NCBI RefSeq assembly: GCF_007748195.1
Contig: NZ_CP037920.1
Coordinates: 124,001-188,000 of the forward strand
Reading direction: 5' to 3'
Source of the DNA: Gimesia aquarii
GTDB taxonomy: Bacteria > Planctomycetota > Planctomycetia > Planctomycetales > Planctomycetaceae
Length of the DNA stretch: 64,000 nt
Shown: one piece after another, positions 52,288 to 62,182 of the stretch
How positions within the stretch are numbered: position 1 is the stretch's first letter
How the letters are laid out: every line of letters starts with the position of its first letter
Notes under the pieces: generated by a model
Told to the model about the DNA's origin: nothing
Seen by the model: the letters and a program-made list of their open reading frames with translations, nothing else
Databases searched by the model: none
Position numbers and translations under genes: made by a program

Positions 52288-54678
52288 TCAATGCGTCGTT
52301 CCCATATGTTCTCGATACTCTGTGATACTTTTCTGAATTGTTGTAAAGAATTGGGTACGATTAATGGGCTTAGTCGCATAATGATTGCATCCTGCTGCGA
52401 TGCATTCTTCTTTTGCTCCGTTTGTTGAATGGGCCGTTAAAGCAATAATCGGATACTCAAAGCCTTTTGATCGAAGTACTTTTGTAGCAGCATACCCATC
52501 TAGTTCCGGCATTTGCATATCCATTAATATTACGTCGAAAGGATTGCCTTTCTCTATTGCCTCTAGTGCTAAATTGACTGCGATTTGACCATTCTCAGCT
52601 AAAGTGACTTTTGCTCCTGATTTCTTAAGTAAAAAGCTAATTAATTTCTGATTATCCAAGCCATCCTCGGCCAATAATATGTTGTAGTTCATCTCGAAGT
52701 CAGATGTAGTGCCAGTTTTGCTTAATGCCTTTTTGACTTCGTTTTTGAAAATCTGATCATCAAAAGATTCTTTATCAGAAATCGGTCTCATTTTTATAGT
52801 CACAGTAAATGTTGTTCCAATTCCGTATTCACTGTTGATATAAATCTCCCCACCCAAAATATTGGAAAGGCGTTTGCATATAGTTAAGCCTAAACCTGTT
52901 CCCCCGTACTTACGAGTTGTAGATGAATCTGCTTGAGCAAATGGTTGAAAAAGTCGAGAAATTTGTTCTTCTGTCATGCCGATTCCAGTGTCTATGACAT
53001 CAAACTGTAAGCACGGACTTTTAGAATCTTCTTCAATGGTTCTGATAACAAGCTGAACACTTCCTTGTTTAGTAAATTTAATCGCATTACTCAGCAGATT
53101 TATAAGAATTTGACGAAGCCTAATAGGATCACTAAGAATAAATCTTGGGACTTTTCCATCGATTCTTACGAGAAGTTTGAGTCCTTTGTCGATTGCTCGA
53201 ATTTCCATCAATGTTTTAACATCTTCAATTAGTTCTATAAGTGAACATTCGATTTCTTCTACTTCAAGTTTATCTGCTTCAATTTTTGAAACGTCTAGAA
53301 TATCATTGATCAATTCAAGTAGATACTCACCATTCTTTTTAATGGTATCAATATGCCGAATTGTTTCCGGGTCTTCATTTCTTTGTCGCATAATTTCTGC
53401 AAAACCCAAGATTGCAGTCATAGGTGTGCGAATCTCATGGCTCATGTTAGCCAGAAAAGCGCTTTTGATGTGGCTGGCTTGTTCGGCCTCCTGGTGAGCA
53501 ATCACAAGGTCATCTACCATATGGTTAAATGTTTTTGACAGGCGTCCTATTTCATCCTGAGAATCAACTTCTATACGATGTTCAACTTTACCAGCTGCGA
53601 TAAGTTCTGCGCTCTCTGAAAGTTCTAGTATCGGAGACACAATTCCACGTGAGATTATCCAAGCTGAAAACAAGCCAAAGACAGTACCAATGATGGCTAA
53701 TAAGCTGATTACTATTTTAGCTGATCGAATTGAAGAATCTGCATCATGGGTTGCTTGTACTGTTTTAGCATAGATCAAGGGATGTGCTTGATTATGCAGC
53801 AACTCGTCAATTGAATCCAGATTCTGCTCGAAACTAGCAAGTAGCTGGTCCAATTCAATCGTGATTTTCATGACTTGATTGCCTTGAACGCTTGCTTTTT
53901 CGAACTCATTACCAATGTCTTTTATCCGTTGTTTCTCAATGTGATCAGACATCGAATTTAGATATTTTCGCTCAAAAAATTTGAATTTTTGTTCTGCATC
54001 AAAAATACGAGATAATAAACTGTGATTTCGCTGAACGATATATTCCTCAACTGAGCCAAAAGCAATATTGAGATATTTTTCCATATTGTGAGAAGCATCG
54101 GCTCTTACAATCTCACCATCAGGCGTATCGACGTTTGTTTCCAGTCTTTCACTTTCAATGAGCTTATTGATATGCTTTACTTGCTTCATAAATTGAGCTA
54201 AGGCAGCATCTCTTTGGTCGACCAAACTGGTAATTGAAGTCGCCATTTGGTTATAGTTCGAGTATCTTGTACCAATTTTTTGGCTCAAGATTTTTTCTTG
54301 TTTCGTTGATGCGAGGTTTTGGTATTGGATATGACTTTTCGTAAAACCATTTCTAGAAATATTCAGTTTACTGAGGTCCTTTGGGTTCCGATCCCGCACA
54401 TAATCTAGAACAGCTCGCGCAATTTCTCCTGCTTTAATTTCCATCTCAAGAATTGATTCTTCGAGTGGTTCTTCGACATTCACAAGCCGTGAAATATCTT
54501 GATTTATATTTGAGATCTGATAGAAAGTCACCAAGCCACTTACAACTTGTACTAACACCAGTAATCCAAAGGCAATTTTAAGCCGATTTGAGATAGGCCA
54601 CTTTCTCAATTTTGTTGTGAGGTGGTGAAAAGGTCTTTGCTTTTGAATGGATTGATTGTTCAATTGATTCTGTTTCAT
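52288..54678 (-). CDS. Hybrid sensor histidine kinase with receiver domain
   Basis: 796 aa from ATG 54678 (the TTG at 54696 adds 6). Two transmembrane helices (about 35-55 and 320-344) enclose a helical periplasmic sensor, then HAMP (about 345-395), HisKA with the phospho-His in ANMSHEIRTPMTAIL (H414), HATPase_c (LLSNAIKFTKQGS, DTGIGM, GGTGLGL) and a C-terminal REC domain (NILLAEDGLDNQKL, phospho-Asp in VILMDMQMPELDG). It senses an unknown envelope cue. No cognate response regulator output gene lies directly beside it. Confidence 0.94.
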   Translation of the reverse strand: MKQNQLNNQSIQKQRPFHHLTTKLRKWPISNRLKIAFGLLVLVQVVSGLVTFYQISNINQDISRLVNVEEPLEESILEMEIKAGEIARAVLDYVRDRNPKDLSKLNISRNGFTKSHIQYQNLASTKQEKILSQKIGTRYSNYNQMATSITSLVDQRDAALAQFMKQVKHINKLIESERLETNVDTPDGEIVRADASHNMEKYLNIAFGSVEEYIVQRNHSLLSRIFDAEQKFKFFERKYLNSMSDHIEKQRIKDIGNEFEKASVQGNQVMKITIELDQLLASFEQNLDSIDELLHNQAHPLIYAKTVQATHDADSSIRSAKIVISLLAIIGTVFGLFSAWIISRGIVSPILELSESAELIAAGKVEHRIEVDSQDEIGRLSKTFNHMVDDLVIAHQEAEQASHIKSAFLANMSHEIRTPMTAILGFAEIMRQRNEDPETIRHIDTIKKNGEYLLELINDILDVSKIEADKLEVEEIECSLIELIEDVKTLMEIRAIDKGLKLLVRIDGKVPRFILSDPIRLRQILINLLSNAIKFTKQGSVQLVIRTIEEDSKSPCLQFDVIDTGIGMTEEQISRLFQPFAQADSSTTRKYGGTGLGLTICKRLSNILGGEIYINSEYGIGTTFTVTIKMRPISDKESFDDQIFKNEVKKALSKTGTTSDFEMNYNILLAEDGLDNQKLISFLLKKSGAKVTLAENGQIAVNLALEAIEKGNPFDVILMDMQMPELDGYAATKVLRSKGFEYPIIALTAHSTNGAKEECIAAGCNHYATKPINRTQFFTTIQKSITEYREHMGTTH

Positions 54679-55375
54679 GAAATCTGGTGTGTTCAAAAAT
54701 GAGATGTTTTCACTGAACAGGGGAATCTACTGCTGCAAGGATAGGGCATATACCTCCTGCAAACTATATCTTTCAAAAGGATAGTGATTGATGTGGTTGT
54801 GGTAATCGTTTAAAGATTATGAGAATGATTTAAGGGAAATGTTGAGGGTAGGGAATGCAGCGATCATAGCAGGCAAAAGCTGTCTCATTATTAACAACTG
54901 AGAATTAACGAAATGTTGTCGTTAATATTAAGGTAGGGATAATTCTTAATTTGAGATTGAAACTAATAAAAAACGCCAGCACCGTTCAGAGGGGGGTGAA
55001 CGATACTGGCGATCAACAAAAATCTGGTTTTCTAATTGAAAAACTAGGGCGATCTAAAAGCTACTTTTTCAATTCGGCATGGATGAAATCTAAGTAGAAG
55101 ATCGTGTAAGCTTCACATCCAACCAGACAGATTCAAAGCTGCAATCTCTTGAGTGGGTAATATAGTCGTGAATCTGATAAGTTTTGGCTAACACTAAATA
55201 TGAAATAGCCTTTATCAGGTCATTTTAGAGTATCGTAATGCTCATGAGTATCACACTAGGTGAATCTGAAAATCGACTTTTAAAGCGATTTTCTTAGATT
55301 GCCGGGTCATTACAGGATTATCGATTGTGACGATATTATTCTCTTGAGAAAAGCTCTTTTTAGATCGAGGCGTAA
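54679..55375. other. Intergenic region holding an orphan minus-strand terminator
   Basis: About 700 bp. It contains a strong terminator at 54968-55011 with no minus-strand CDS immediately before it; cheB ends 365 bp away. Nothing else clear was seen; a minus-strand small RNA is possible. Confidence 0.5.
54968..55011 (-). terminator. Rho-independent terminator, minus strand
   Basis: The minus-strand RNA forms a 15-bp stem from 55011-54997 with 54988-54974, followed by UUUUUU at 54973-54968. On the minus strand the two apparent mismatches become G-U pairs, supporting that orientation. Confidence 0.9.
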
Positions 55376-56485
55376 TTATGCTCGGATTAAACACTGTGAC
55401 TTTATTTCTGCTGCAATTTGAGAAAGGGGTAAGATTTTATCAGCTAACCCAGCCCCAGCGACTGCTGCTGGCATACCCCATACAACACTACTTGCCTCGT
55501 CTTGCGCAATAATTGTACCGCCTGCACGAGCAATATCATGGGTACCTTCAATCCCATCTTCACCCATTCCAGTTAACATCACGGCTAAGGTTGTGTTTCC
55601 AAAGTGCTCCGCAGCAGATCGAAACAAGGGATTCACAGAAGGTCTACAGAAATGCTCGGGAGGTGCTTGGTTTATTAGAGTTACCTTTTGACCATTTTGT
55701 TCACCGATCAGGAGATGGCTGCCTCCTGGTGCAACGTAAGTTTTATGGGATTCCAGCGGTTCATTATGCTTAGCTTCTACGGTCGTTCGTCCAGTATCTG
55801 TTTGGATATGAGACGCCAGCATTTCTGTAAATCCTGGTGGCATATGCTGGACGATCAGAATTGGAATTGGGAAATCAATTGGTATTTGAGGCAATAATTC
55901 TGCAAGCGCTTTAGGCCCACCTGTACTTGTACCGATTACTAAAACTTCAGGTTGTTTATAGAACTTTAAGTTTTTGTTATATACATCCTTGTTTTGTGAG
56001 TCAGAATGAGCCAATTGTGATTGATGACTTGAGCGATTTTGCTTTAGATCACTAGATGAAGAAGGCGTTGTTTTCTTAGATCCGACAGCTTTTATCATCA
56101 TTACCAGTTCGCGTGAGAGTACACGAATACTCTCAGCAGCACTACTTGTCTGTGGCTTCGCAACACAACCAACTGCACCTAACGAAAGGGCCTTAACAGT
56201 GGTTTCTGCTCCTTTACTAGTCAATCCACTGGCCATGATTACTGGTACACCTGGGTAATCTTTTTGGATCTCTTGTAAAGCAGTCAACCCGTCCATAACC
56301 GGCATTTCGACGTCAAGAATTACAACGTCAACAGGATTGGAACTCATCCAGCTTAACGCACGCTCACCGTTCATAGCAGTGCCTACAACAACAATTTCAG
56401 TCTCTTGTTCGAGGGATTTCGAAACCAAACCTCTAATTACAGCTGAATCGTCGACTACTAAGACGCGAATGGGATTGGGACTCAT
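55376..56485 (-). CDS. cheB: Chemotaxis protein-glutamate methylesterase CheB
   Basis: 369 aa from ATG 56485. REC domain first: IRVLVVDDSAVIRGLV and phospho-Asp in VVILDVEMPVMDGL, then linker, then CheB methylesterase: nucleophile Ser in VLVIGTSTGGPKAL, His in IVQHMPPGFTE, Asp in VMLTGMGEDGIEG. It removes methyl or amide groups from chemoreceptor Glu/Gln. No CheA, CheW, CheR or receptor gene is in the neighbourhood. Confidence 0.95.
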   Translation of the reverse strand: MSPNPIRVLVVDDSAVIRGLVSKSLEQETEIVVVGTAMNGERALSWMSSNPVDVVILDVEMPVMDGLTALQEIQKDYPGVPVIMASGLTSKGAETTVKALSLGAVGCVAKPQTSSAAESIRVLSRELVMMIKAVGSKKTTPSSSSDLKQNRSSHQSQLAHSDSQNKDVYNKNLKFYKQPEVLVIGTSTGGPKALAELLPQIPIDFPIPILIVQHMPPGFTEMLASHIQTDTGRTTVEAKHNEPLESHKTYVAPGGSHLLIGEQNGQKVTLINQAPPEHFCRPSVNPLFRSAAEHFGNTTLAVMLTGMGEDGIEGTHDIARAGGTIIAQDEASSVVWGMPAAVAGAGLADKILPLSQIAAEIKSQCLIRA

Positions 56486-56762
56486 TTTTAAACTTCCCTG
56501 TGTGAATTGCATTTTTGGATGAATAGATTTTCAACTGTATGTTTAAAATTTGACAAAAAAACCTACAGACTTCACTATGATTACTATAGTTCAAAAAAAC
56601 GTCCGTTGCCGAGAGCGCTTTTTTTTGAAACGAATTCTATTAGACCATTATCGGGATAATAGATGTATTTGTTATAATTGGCATGTCACGTATTCAACTA
56701 TTGATAATTAAAAGATACTTACTTAGTGAATCAAGCAGATAAATCCCTCCAAGGAATTTCAA

Positions 56763-57698
56763 ATGTCGGTCCACCCTCAGGTTAGTAGATACCTTGATGA
56801 GATTTCAAAAGTAGACATACCTCCATTTGAAACGATCACTCCAGAGTTTATACGGTCCACCCTAACTCCCTCCCCTGAAGCTCACATTCCAGCCAAAAAG
56901 ATTGAAAATCGAGTGCTCTTGGTCAATGACACAGAAATACCAATCCGAATTTACACACCTGCAAGTATCTCGGAAGTTTCTAATTCCAAAGCTCCTGCTC
57001 TTGTTTACTTTCATGGTGGTGGTTGGGTAATGGGAACATTGGACGCTTATGATGGATTGTGCCAGGATCTAGCAGGTACGGGAGATTGTAAGGTTATCTC
57101 AGTCGATTATAGAATGGCTCCAGAAAATCCCTATCCACTGCCATTCAAAGATGCATATTCTGCAACAGAATGGGTTTCAAGTAATGCCAATGATCTAGAC
57201 ATCGATCAAAATAGAATCGCGGTTGGTGGTGATAGTGCTGGAGGGAATCTGGCAGCTGCGGTTGCTCTTAAAGCAAGACAGTCGCAACAGCTGAATTTAT
57301 CCTTTCAAATGTTGGTTTATCCTGTCACCAACTATCGGTTTGATACAGAATCATACCAAAAGTATGGAATCAATTACTTTTTAACTAAACGCGCTATGCA
57401 GTGGTTTTGGGAGCAGTATCTTCCTGATGAATCCGCTGGCCGCGAAGTTTACGCTTCTCCATTGCGTTGTAAAGACTTAACCGGGTTACCTGATACGATA
57501 GTAATTACAGCGGGATACGATCCCCTTTATTCTGAAGCGGTACAATATGTAGAACAAATGCTGCATTTCGGAAACAACGTTGAGCACATTAATTATGAAG
57601 ATATGATCCATGGTTTCTTTAGACGTTCGGACCTATATGATCGGGCATTTGAAGCGGTTCAGTTAGCTGGTCTTAAATTAAAGCAGGCTTTCTTATAA
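56763..57698 (+). CDS. HSL-type alpha/beta hydrolase (esterase/lipase)
   Basis: 311 aa. YFHGGGWVMG is the oxyanion HGGG motif, nucleophile Ser in VGGDSAGGNLAAAV (GDSAGG), Asp in ITAGYDPLYSEA, and His in MIHGFFRR. The hormone-sensitive-lipase family hydrolyses short acyl esters. No signal peptide; cytosolic. ATG 56763 has AAGGA 7 nt upstream. Single plus-strand gene, convergent with the ABC-2-like permease. Confidence 0.94.
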   Translation: MSVHPQVSRYLDEISKVDIPPFETITPEFIRSTLTPSPEAHIPAKKIENRVLLVNDTEIPIRIYTPASISEVSNSKAPALVYFHGGGWVMGTLDAYDGLCQDLAGTGDCKVISVDYRMAPENPYPLPFKDAYSATEWVSSNANDLDIDQNRIAVGGDSAGGNLAAAVALKARQSQQLNLSFQMLVYPVTNYRFDTESYQKYGINYFLTKRAMQWFWEQYLPDESAGREVYASPLRCKDLTGLPDTIVITAGYDPLYSEAVQYVEQMLHFGNNVEHINYEDMIHGFFRRSDLYDRAFEAVQLAGLKLKQAFL

Positions 57699-57723
57699 AA
57701 GTAAGCTCAGCATATGTAACTTG

Positions 57724-59298
57724 TTATTCTTCTGAAGCAATCTGATTCAAACGCTTTCCAATCAATATTTGTAATACAAAGCAACTCAAGAGACTTAAAT
57801 AGAATAAAGGCAAGAGAAAACCCGTTTCGCCAAAAACCTTACCAAATAGAAGATACGTTATTTGTAAAAACGGTGTCGCACAAGATGCCATCAAAATCAT
57901 AGTGCCAGCTGCAAATGCAAGAGCCCCCCAACGCACAACGATAGAAAAGTAAGTCAGGAAATGCAGGAATAGAACTAACTGGATTAAAAAGACAATAAAT
58001 AGAGAGTGATATCCTGAGTCAAAAAGATTAAATGCGCTATCTGGTGAAATAAGTACAATGATACAAATCCCAATACAAACTGGCATCAAAGCAAGTAAGT
58101 AGCCCCCTATTTTTTCATAAGCAATACGCATTATTGACAGGGGGAGAATCGAGAGCAACGGGATCATTTTTTGTGTTCTTTCTTCACGAAAGATTCTGGA
58201 AAAATAGATAGTGCATTCTACTACAAAGCCAGAAACTAATAATATTAGGGATGTATTCATTAACTCCTTCCATGAATATGAAAAAACAAAAGTAGGACTG
58301 GAGTATTGGTCCAAGATCATTCCCCCTCCTACGATCGTCAGAATACCAGACAAGTAAAGGGTCGACTTGAGCTGTAATGCTCTATTACCCCCAGATAAAA
58401 AGTGAAATTCCCTCCAGGAAATAGCCAGTCGTCCCGGTCTCGATTTTCTTCTTTTTCGTTTATACCATTTTATCCTGCTTCGTTTTTCTAAAACCGGTTT
58501 CGTTTCTGTGCAACGCTCAAAGATTAACCAGGCGATGAAAAAACAACTCAATCCAATCAATAAATTATTGATGACCTGAGTAGTCATCACTGATTCTGAA
58601 TAACCTGTCGTCAGAATTGTATTGAGACTATTGGTCACCGAAATTTCTTTACAATAATTAACACAAAATAGGATGCCCTGATAAAGAGAATCATTCGTTG
58701 TCACATATCCTCGTGACTGAAGGTCTGTTAAGAATTCTGTCATTAGGAAGGGGAAGAAGAAAAAGAGGAAAAATGCAGTCAATACAAGAGCAATTGCTGT
58801 TCCAGAACGTTTTGCGTAAACAGAACAAAGTAAGGAAAAATTGGCTACTAGTAAGACATAAGCAACCATCGCTCCAATTGCGGCATAAATCTGGTGAGAT
58901 GTAATTCCTCCCAAAGCAACGGCGATCATCAAGAAAGGGAGTTGTCCAATCAACAACAAGATCACTCTAGAGACTCTGACGGTTGATTTCCCCAAAAGTA
59001 ATGCGAGTGTATTAATACCAGCTAATTTCAACAATGGAAGTGTTTCTTCTTCTTTTTCCTCAGTGATGGCCGTTGAAAAAAAACCAATTCCCGTCAGTGT
59101 AACCAGCCAGAAGTTAAGCCAAACAATTTTTGTGAAAAAATCGAGTCCTGGAGAACTTGTACTTGAGCTGGTTAACCAAGAAGAAAATAGAATTAAAAAA
59201 ACAAGCCCAACACACGCAAAACGAAGAATGTGTGTTTTTTTGAGAAGGATATCCTTTTTTAATGAGAAGCTGCAAAAAATCAAAGATCCTCGAAACAT
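57724..59298 (-). CDS. ABC-2-type membrane permease-like protein
   Basis: 524 aa with roughly ten to twelve hydrophobic helices grouped as two halves, separated by a basic loop (RSRIKWYKRKRRKSRPGRLA). ITEEKEEETLPLLKLAGI after helix 2 is the amphipathic segment often found in ABC-2 permeases after the first helix. No ATPase gene is adjacent on this side. The upstream 616-aa gene ends 29 bp before its start, so both are co-transcribed. Function unknown. Confidence 0.72.
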   Translation of the reverse strand: MFRGSLIFCSFSLKKDILLKKTHILRFACVGLVFLILFSSWLTSSSTSSPGLDFFTKIVWLNFWLVTLTGIGFFSTAITEEKEEETLPLLKLAGINTLALLLGKSTVRVSRVILLLIGQLPFLMIAVALGGITSHQIYAAIGAMVAYVLLVANFSLLCSVYAKRSGTAIALVLTAFFLFFFFPFLMTEFLTDLQSRGYVTTNDSLYQGILFCVNYCKEISVTNSLNTILTTGYSESVMTTQVINNLLIGLSCFFIAWLIFERCTETKPVLEKRSRIKWYKRKRRKSRPGRLAISWREFHFLSGGNRALQLKSTLYLSGILTIVGGGMILDQYSSPTFVFSYSWKELMNTSLILLVSGFVVECTIYFSRIFREERTQKMIPLLSILPLSIMRIAYEKIGGYLLALMPVCIGICIIVLISPDSAFNLFDSGYHSLFIVFLIQLVLFLHFLTYFSIVVRWGALAFAAGTMILMASCATPFLQITYLLFGKVFGETGFLLPLFYLSLLSCFVLQILIGKRLNQIASEE

Positions 59299-59327
59299 AT
59301 TCAGCGACTTTCAAAAAAATAAGACTC

Positions 59328-61178
59328 TCAACCAGCTTGGCCTGTCAGTGGAACATCGAGACAATAGAGCACCAGACCCTCTTTTCGAGAAAGGTCAGGA
59401 GATTCAGGAAACAATTTATCGGGAATTGAACTGAAAACCAAAAGCTTTCCATGGTTACTAGTAAGTTGAAAATTAAGTCCTTGTTTTCTTGATGAAAGTT
59501 TCAACGCACGTTGCAGTAAAATTGGGGCTAAGTGTTTTATAGAGAGACTATTTTGCAGGTCTTGTGGTTTGACAAAAGAGCTAATTCCCTTTGGAGTGAA
59601 ACGATACTCATCATGGAGAGGGTTTACGCTGAGAACTGAACGCAGATTTCGGGAAGTACCTCGATATTTTAACTGATCCTTTTCTTTCTTTAGCTCGTAT
59701 AACTTTGCACCATACAGGAAATGGATCTGGTCAATCTCCTGGGGAAAATCGTTATCAATTCCCAGTGAAAGCACTTCTATTCCGAGGTCATTCGTTAGAA
59801 ATGAATTGATTTTTACACCAAAAATGGTTTCTGTAGTTTTCCCTCGATGAAAGAAGGTGCGAGATGAGTTTGTCGGAATATCAACCTGTATTCTCCCTTC
59901 CCTTCCACTGATGGCAATACCATTCACTTTTGAGTATTGTTGACATGTAGAATAGATGTGTGAGTCACCGAGATGGGATATTGTAAAATTCCCCCCCGAT
60001 GCAATCCCCAGGCTCGACCATTCTGTGATATCGATTTCATTTTCTGGCAATATATTTGCGATGATTAGCGAATGTATTTTGGATGTGCGATTTGCGCTGT
60101 ATTGTCCAATTATCAAGAAAATGAAACAAAAAATAGCTGTGCTTAATAAGTAGACACCATAAAAAGTGAAGTGGTTATTTGAAATTTTTGTAATCAAATA
60201 ATAGCCTGGTCCAGCAACAATTAAGTAAATGAACGAGAGCAAAAAAATGAAGTACCAAATTTGTTTTGGTTTACTTAAATCATTCAATGTCGCTAAAATT
60301 TCTTCGTCATTCGTTGGTGGATTGTATGAGACCGCAGAAAATTCATCATAAGAGAAATTCGAATTTTGCGAAGAGGTAGCTCTCTCTCCTTTCATGAATT
60401 GGCTTTCTAAGGAACGATTGTTTCTCATAATTAATTGCTTAAGTTCCAGCGATGGTAAGTCATCCAAACGATTCTGATGACGGTAGATAATTCCATTCCC
60501 AAAATGAACAGTTGATGTAGTACTGTTTAAAGGTAAAAAGGAATCGGGAAACGTAAGTGGGTTCCCATTCGAATTTTGGAAAAGATGTACGGTCCCTCCG
60601 GTAAATATCCATTGCATAAACGCTGTTCTGCGAGATTTTTCCCACTTGGGAACATGGTCCAAAATAATTGTGTCTAATGAATCAATTGCCCCTAAAAAAG
60701 GTGGAAACAGGTCTTCAGGATACTGTTTAATTCCTGGAATGGCTTTGCTTAAACTATTTGGTGTTACTAATTGAACCGTTATGAGTTCTTTCGAAACCTG
60801 AGGTGACAAAAAAGACTGAGAATGTTGCTTATTACCACTTTGCCAGCTTAGGTTCCAATGACTGTTAGACTCCATGAGATAGGGATAGAACTGGAGCCAT
60901 TTTTTTTCAAAAGGCGCGATATAAGTTGAAGTCGAAAGTGTGATATCAATTTGCTGTCCACGAAAGGTCTCTTGGTGAAAAATGAAGTCACTCTCAAATG
61001 GTACCGGGTCAGTATTTTCAACTAAGATCGTAACGGGGTTAATTTTAAAAGCCACTGGACTGCCATTAAATCCCCAGCGGATATCATGAATCTCAATTGC
61101 TTCAACAAACTGAGGAAACAAAAATGTGGCCATCAAAAAAAAGATGCTCCACGCTAATCCAAAATTTGCTAGCTTCAT
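59328..61178 (-). CDS. Exported membrane protein of unknown function, 616 aa
   Basis: Start ATG 61178 (TTG 61208 overlaps the upstream stop). Signal/anchor at about 5-27 (LAWSIFFLMATFLFPQFVEA). The N-terminal ~290 residues form a beta-rich periplasmic part (TILVENTDPVPFESDFIFHQ), with LDTIILDHVPKWE like a small alpha/beta module, then two helices at about 309-360 (IWYFIFLLSFIYLIVAGPGY) and a second outside domain. The layout (substrate-binding-like domain plus TM helices before an ABC permease) resembles GldG/DUF-type partners of gliding or export ABC systems, but no motif confirms it. Confidence 0.7.
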   Translation of the reverse strand: MKLANFGLAWSIFFLMATFLFPQFVEAIEIHDIRWGFNGSPVAFKINPVTILVENTDPVPFESDFIFHQETFRGQQIDITLSTSTYIAPFEKKWLQFYPYLMESNSHWNLSWQSGNKQHSQSFLSPQVSKELITVQLVTPNSLSKAIPGIKQYPEDLFPPFLGAIDSLDTIILDHVPKWEKSRRTAFMQWIFTGGTVHLFQNSNGNPLTFPDSFLPLNSTTSTVHFGNGIIYRHQNRLDDLPSLELKQLIMRNNRSLESQFMKGERATSSQNSNFSYDEFSAVSYNPPTNDEEILATLNDLSKPKQIWYFIFLLSFIYLIVAGPGYYLITKISNNHFTFYGVYLLSTAIFCFIFLIIGQYSANRTSKIHSLIIANILPENEIDITEWSSLGIASGGNFTISHLGDSHIYSTCQQYSKVNGIAISGREGRIQVDIPTNSSRTFFHRGKTTETIFGVKINSFLTNDLGIEVLSLGIDNDFPQEIDQIHFLYGAKLYELKKEKDQLKYRGTSRNLRSVLSVNPLHDEYRFTPKGISSFVKPQDLQNSLSIKHLAPILLQRALKLSSRKQGLNFQLTSNHGKLLVFSSIPDKLFPESPDLSRKEGLVLYCLDVPLTGQAG

Positions 61179-61194
61179 CTTCAGGAGGGAAATG

Positions 61195-62172
61195 TTAATA
61201 CTCTCCAATCAAGTTGCTATCGTGACGATTGGCAAGATTCCTTAGAATTTCAAAATCAGTTTTTTGTCCAATATATCTTACCGAACCATCTCCCATGCAA
61301 AAGTGAGCTCCTTCCGCATGAAAGCTTGAAAATCCACCTACTTGAAGCAAAAGCTGTCGTTGTTTGGGTGTCAGGGGTACTTTCTCTTTTTTGATGTCTA
61401 AGTCGTCTGATGGTGAATCAGACATCTCATATTCTTCGTCATACAGTTCTTTTTCGAAAGAAAAACCACCAGCTCTTCCAAATGGAGAGCTTTGCTTGAA
61501 AATATTTCCATTTGACATGACAGTGTTAATTTTAGTTCCCATATTGCGGAGTGTAGATGAAGTTCCAGAAGTCCAACTCAAAAAACCTCCATCACAGGCT
61601 TCTCCGACAAAAATCGTATGTGAACGTCCATCTTTAAGATCTTTTTCACGAATGCTGCTGTTTAAAAATAAGGCTCCGTTATTGCCAGTGTCAATTGGTA
61701 CTTTTGTGTCATTGTGGCAGCCGACATAATTGTATGCTTGATTAGAGCTGGATGGGCATATAAAGCCGGAGAGACGATAATTTGCCGTTGTTCGATTGAT
61801 GGGGGCATAAACGCCATAACGAAAGTCATAACTATGAAAAGCGGCTCTTTCATCTAAAAATGGTAGAATCTGAATGACCCAACTTACATGATAGCCTTTT
61901 GGATGATTGAGAATAGGTCCTTTTGAATTGACAGATCCCGAAGGAAGGACTAAGTGAGCCATTTGATAATGATTGAGTGCTATACCAATCTGCATCAAGT
62001 TGTTTTTGCAATTTGTGCATCGTGCTGCTTCACGAGCCTGCTGAACTGCGGGAAGTAAAAGCGCAATTAAAATTGCAATAATGGTAATAACTACAACTAG
62101 CTCAATCAGTACAAATCCGGATTGAACCTGGGAAGCTCTATGCTTAGAAAACATAATATTAAGTTTTTTCAT
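61195..62172 (-). CDS. DUF1559 protein with prepilin-type N-terminus
   Basis: 325 aa. After a basic leader, the prepilin site reads [20 protein letters not shown] (cleavage after G), then [17 protein letters not shown], the hallmark of planctomycete DUF1559 (H-X9-DG) proteins. The C-terminal HFCMGDGSVRYIG is the family's closing motif. These are very abundant in planctomycete genomes, thought to be secreted pseudopilin-like surface proteins of unknown role. It is a tandem duplicate of the next gene (10 bp gap). Confidence 0.93.
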   Translation of the reverse strand: MKKLNIMFSKHRASQVQSGFVLIELVVVITIIAILIALLLPAVQQAREAARCTNCKNNLMQIGIALNHYQMAHLVLPSGSVNSKGPILNHPKGYHVSWVIQILPFLDERAAFHSYDFRYGVYAPINRTTANYRLSGFICPSSSNQAYNYVGCHNDTKVPIDTGNNGALFLNSSIREKDLKDGRSHTIFVGEACDGGFLSWTSGTSSTLRNMGTKINTVMSNGNIFKQSSPFGRAGGFSFEKELYDEEYEMSDSPSDDLDIKKEKVPLTPKQRQLLLQVGGFSSFHAEGAHFCMGDGSVRYIGQKTDFEILRNLANRHDSNLIGEY

Positions 62173-62182
62173 GATTGATCGT

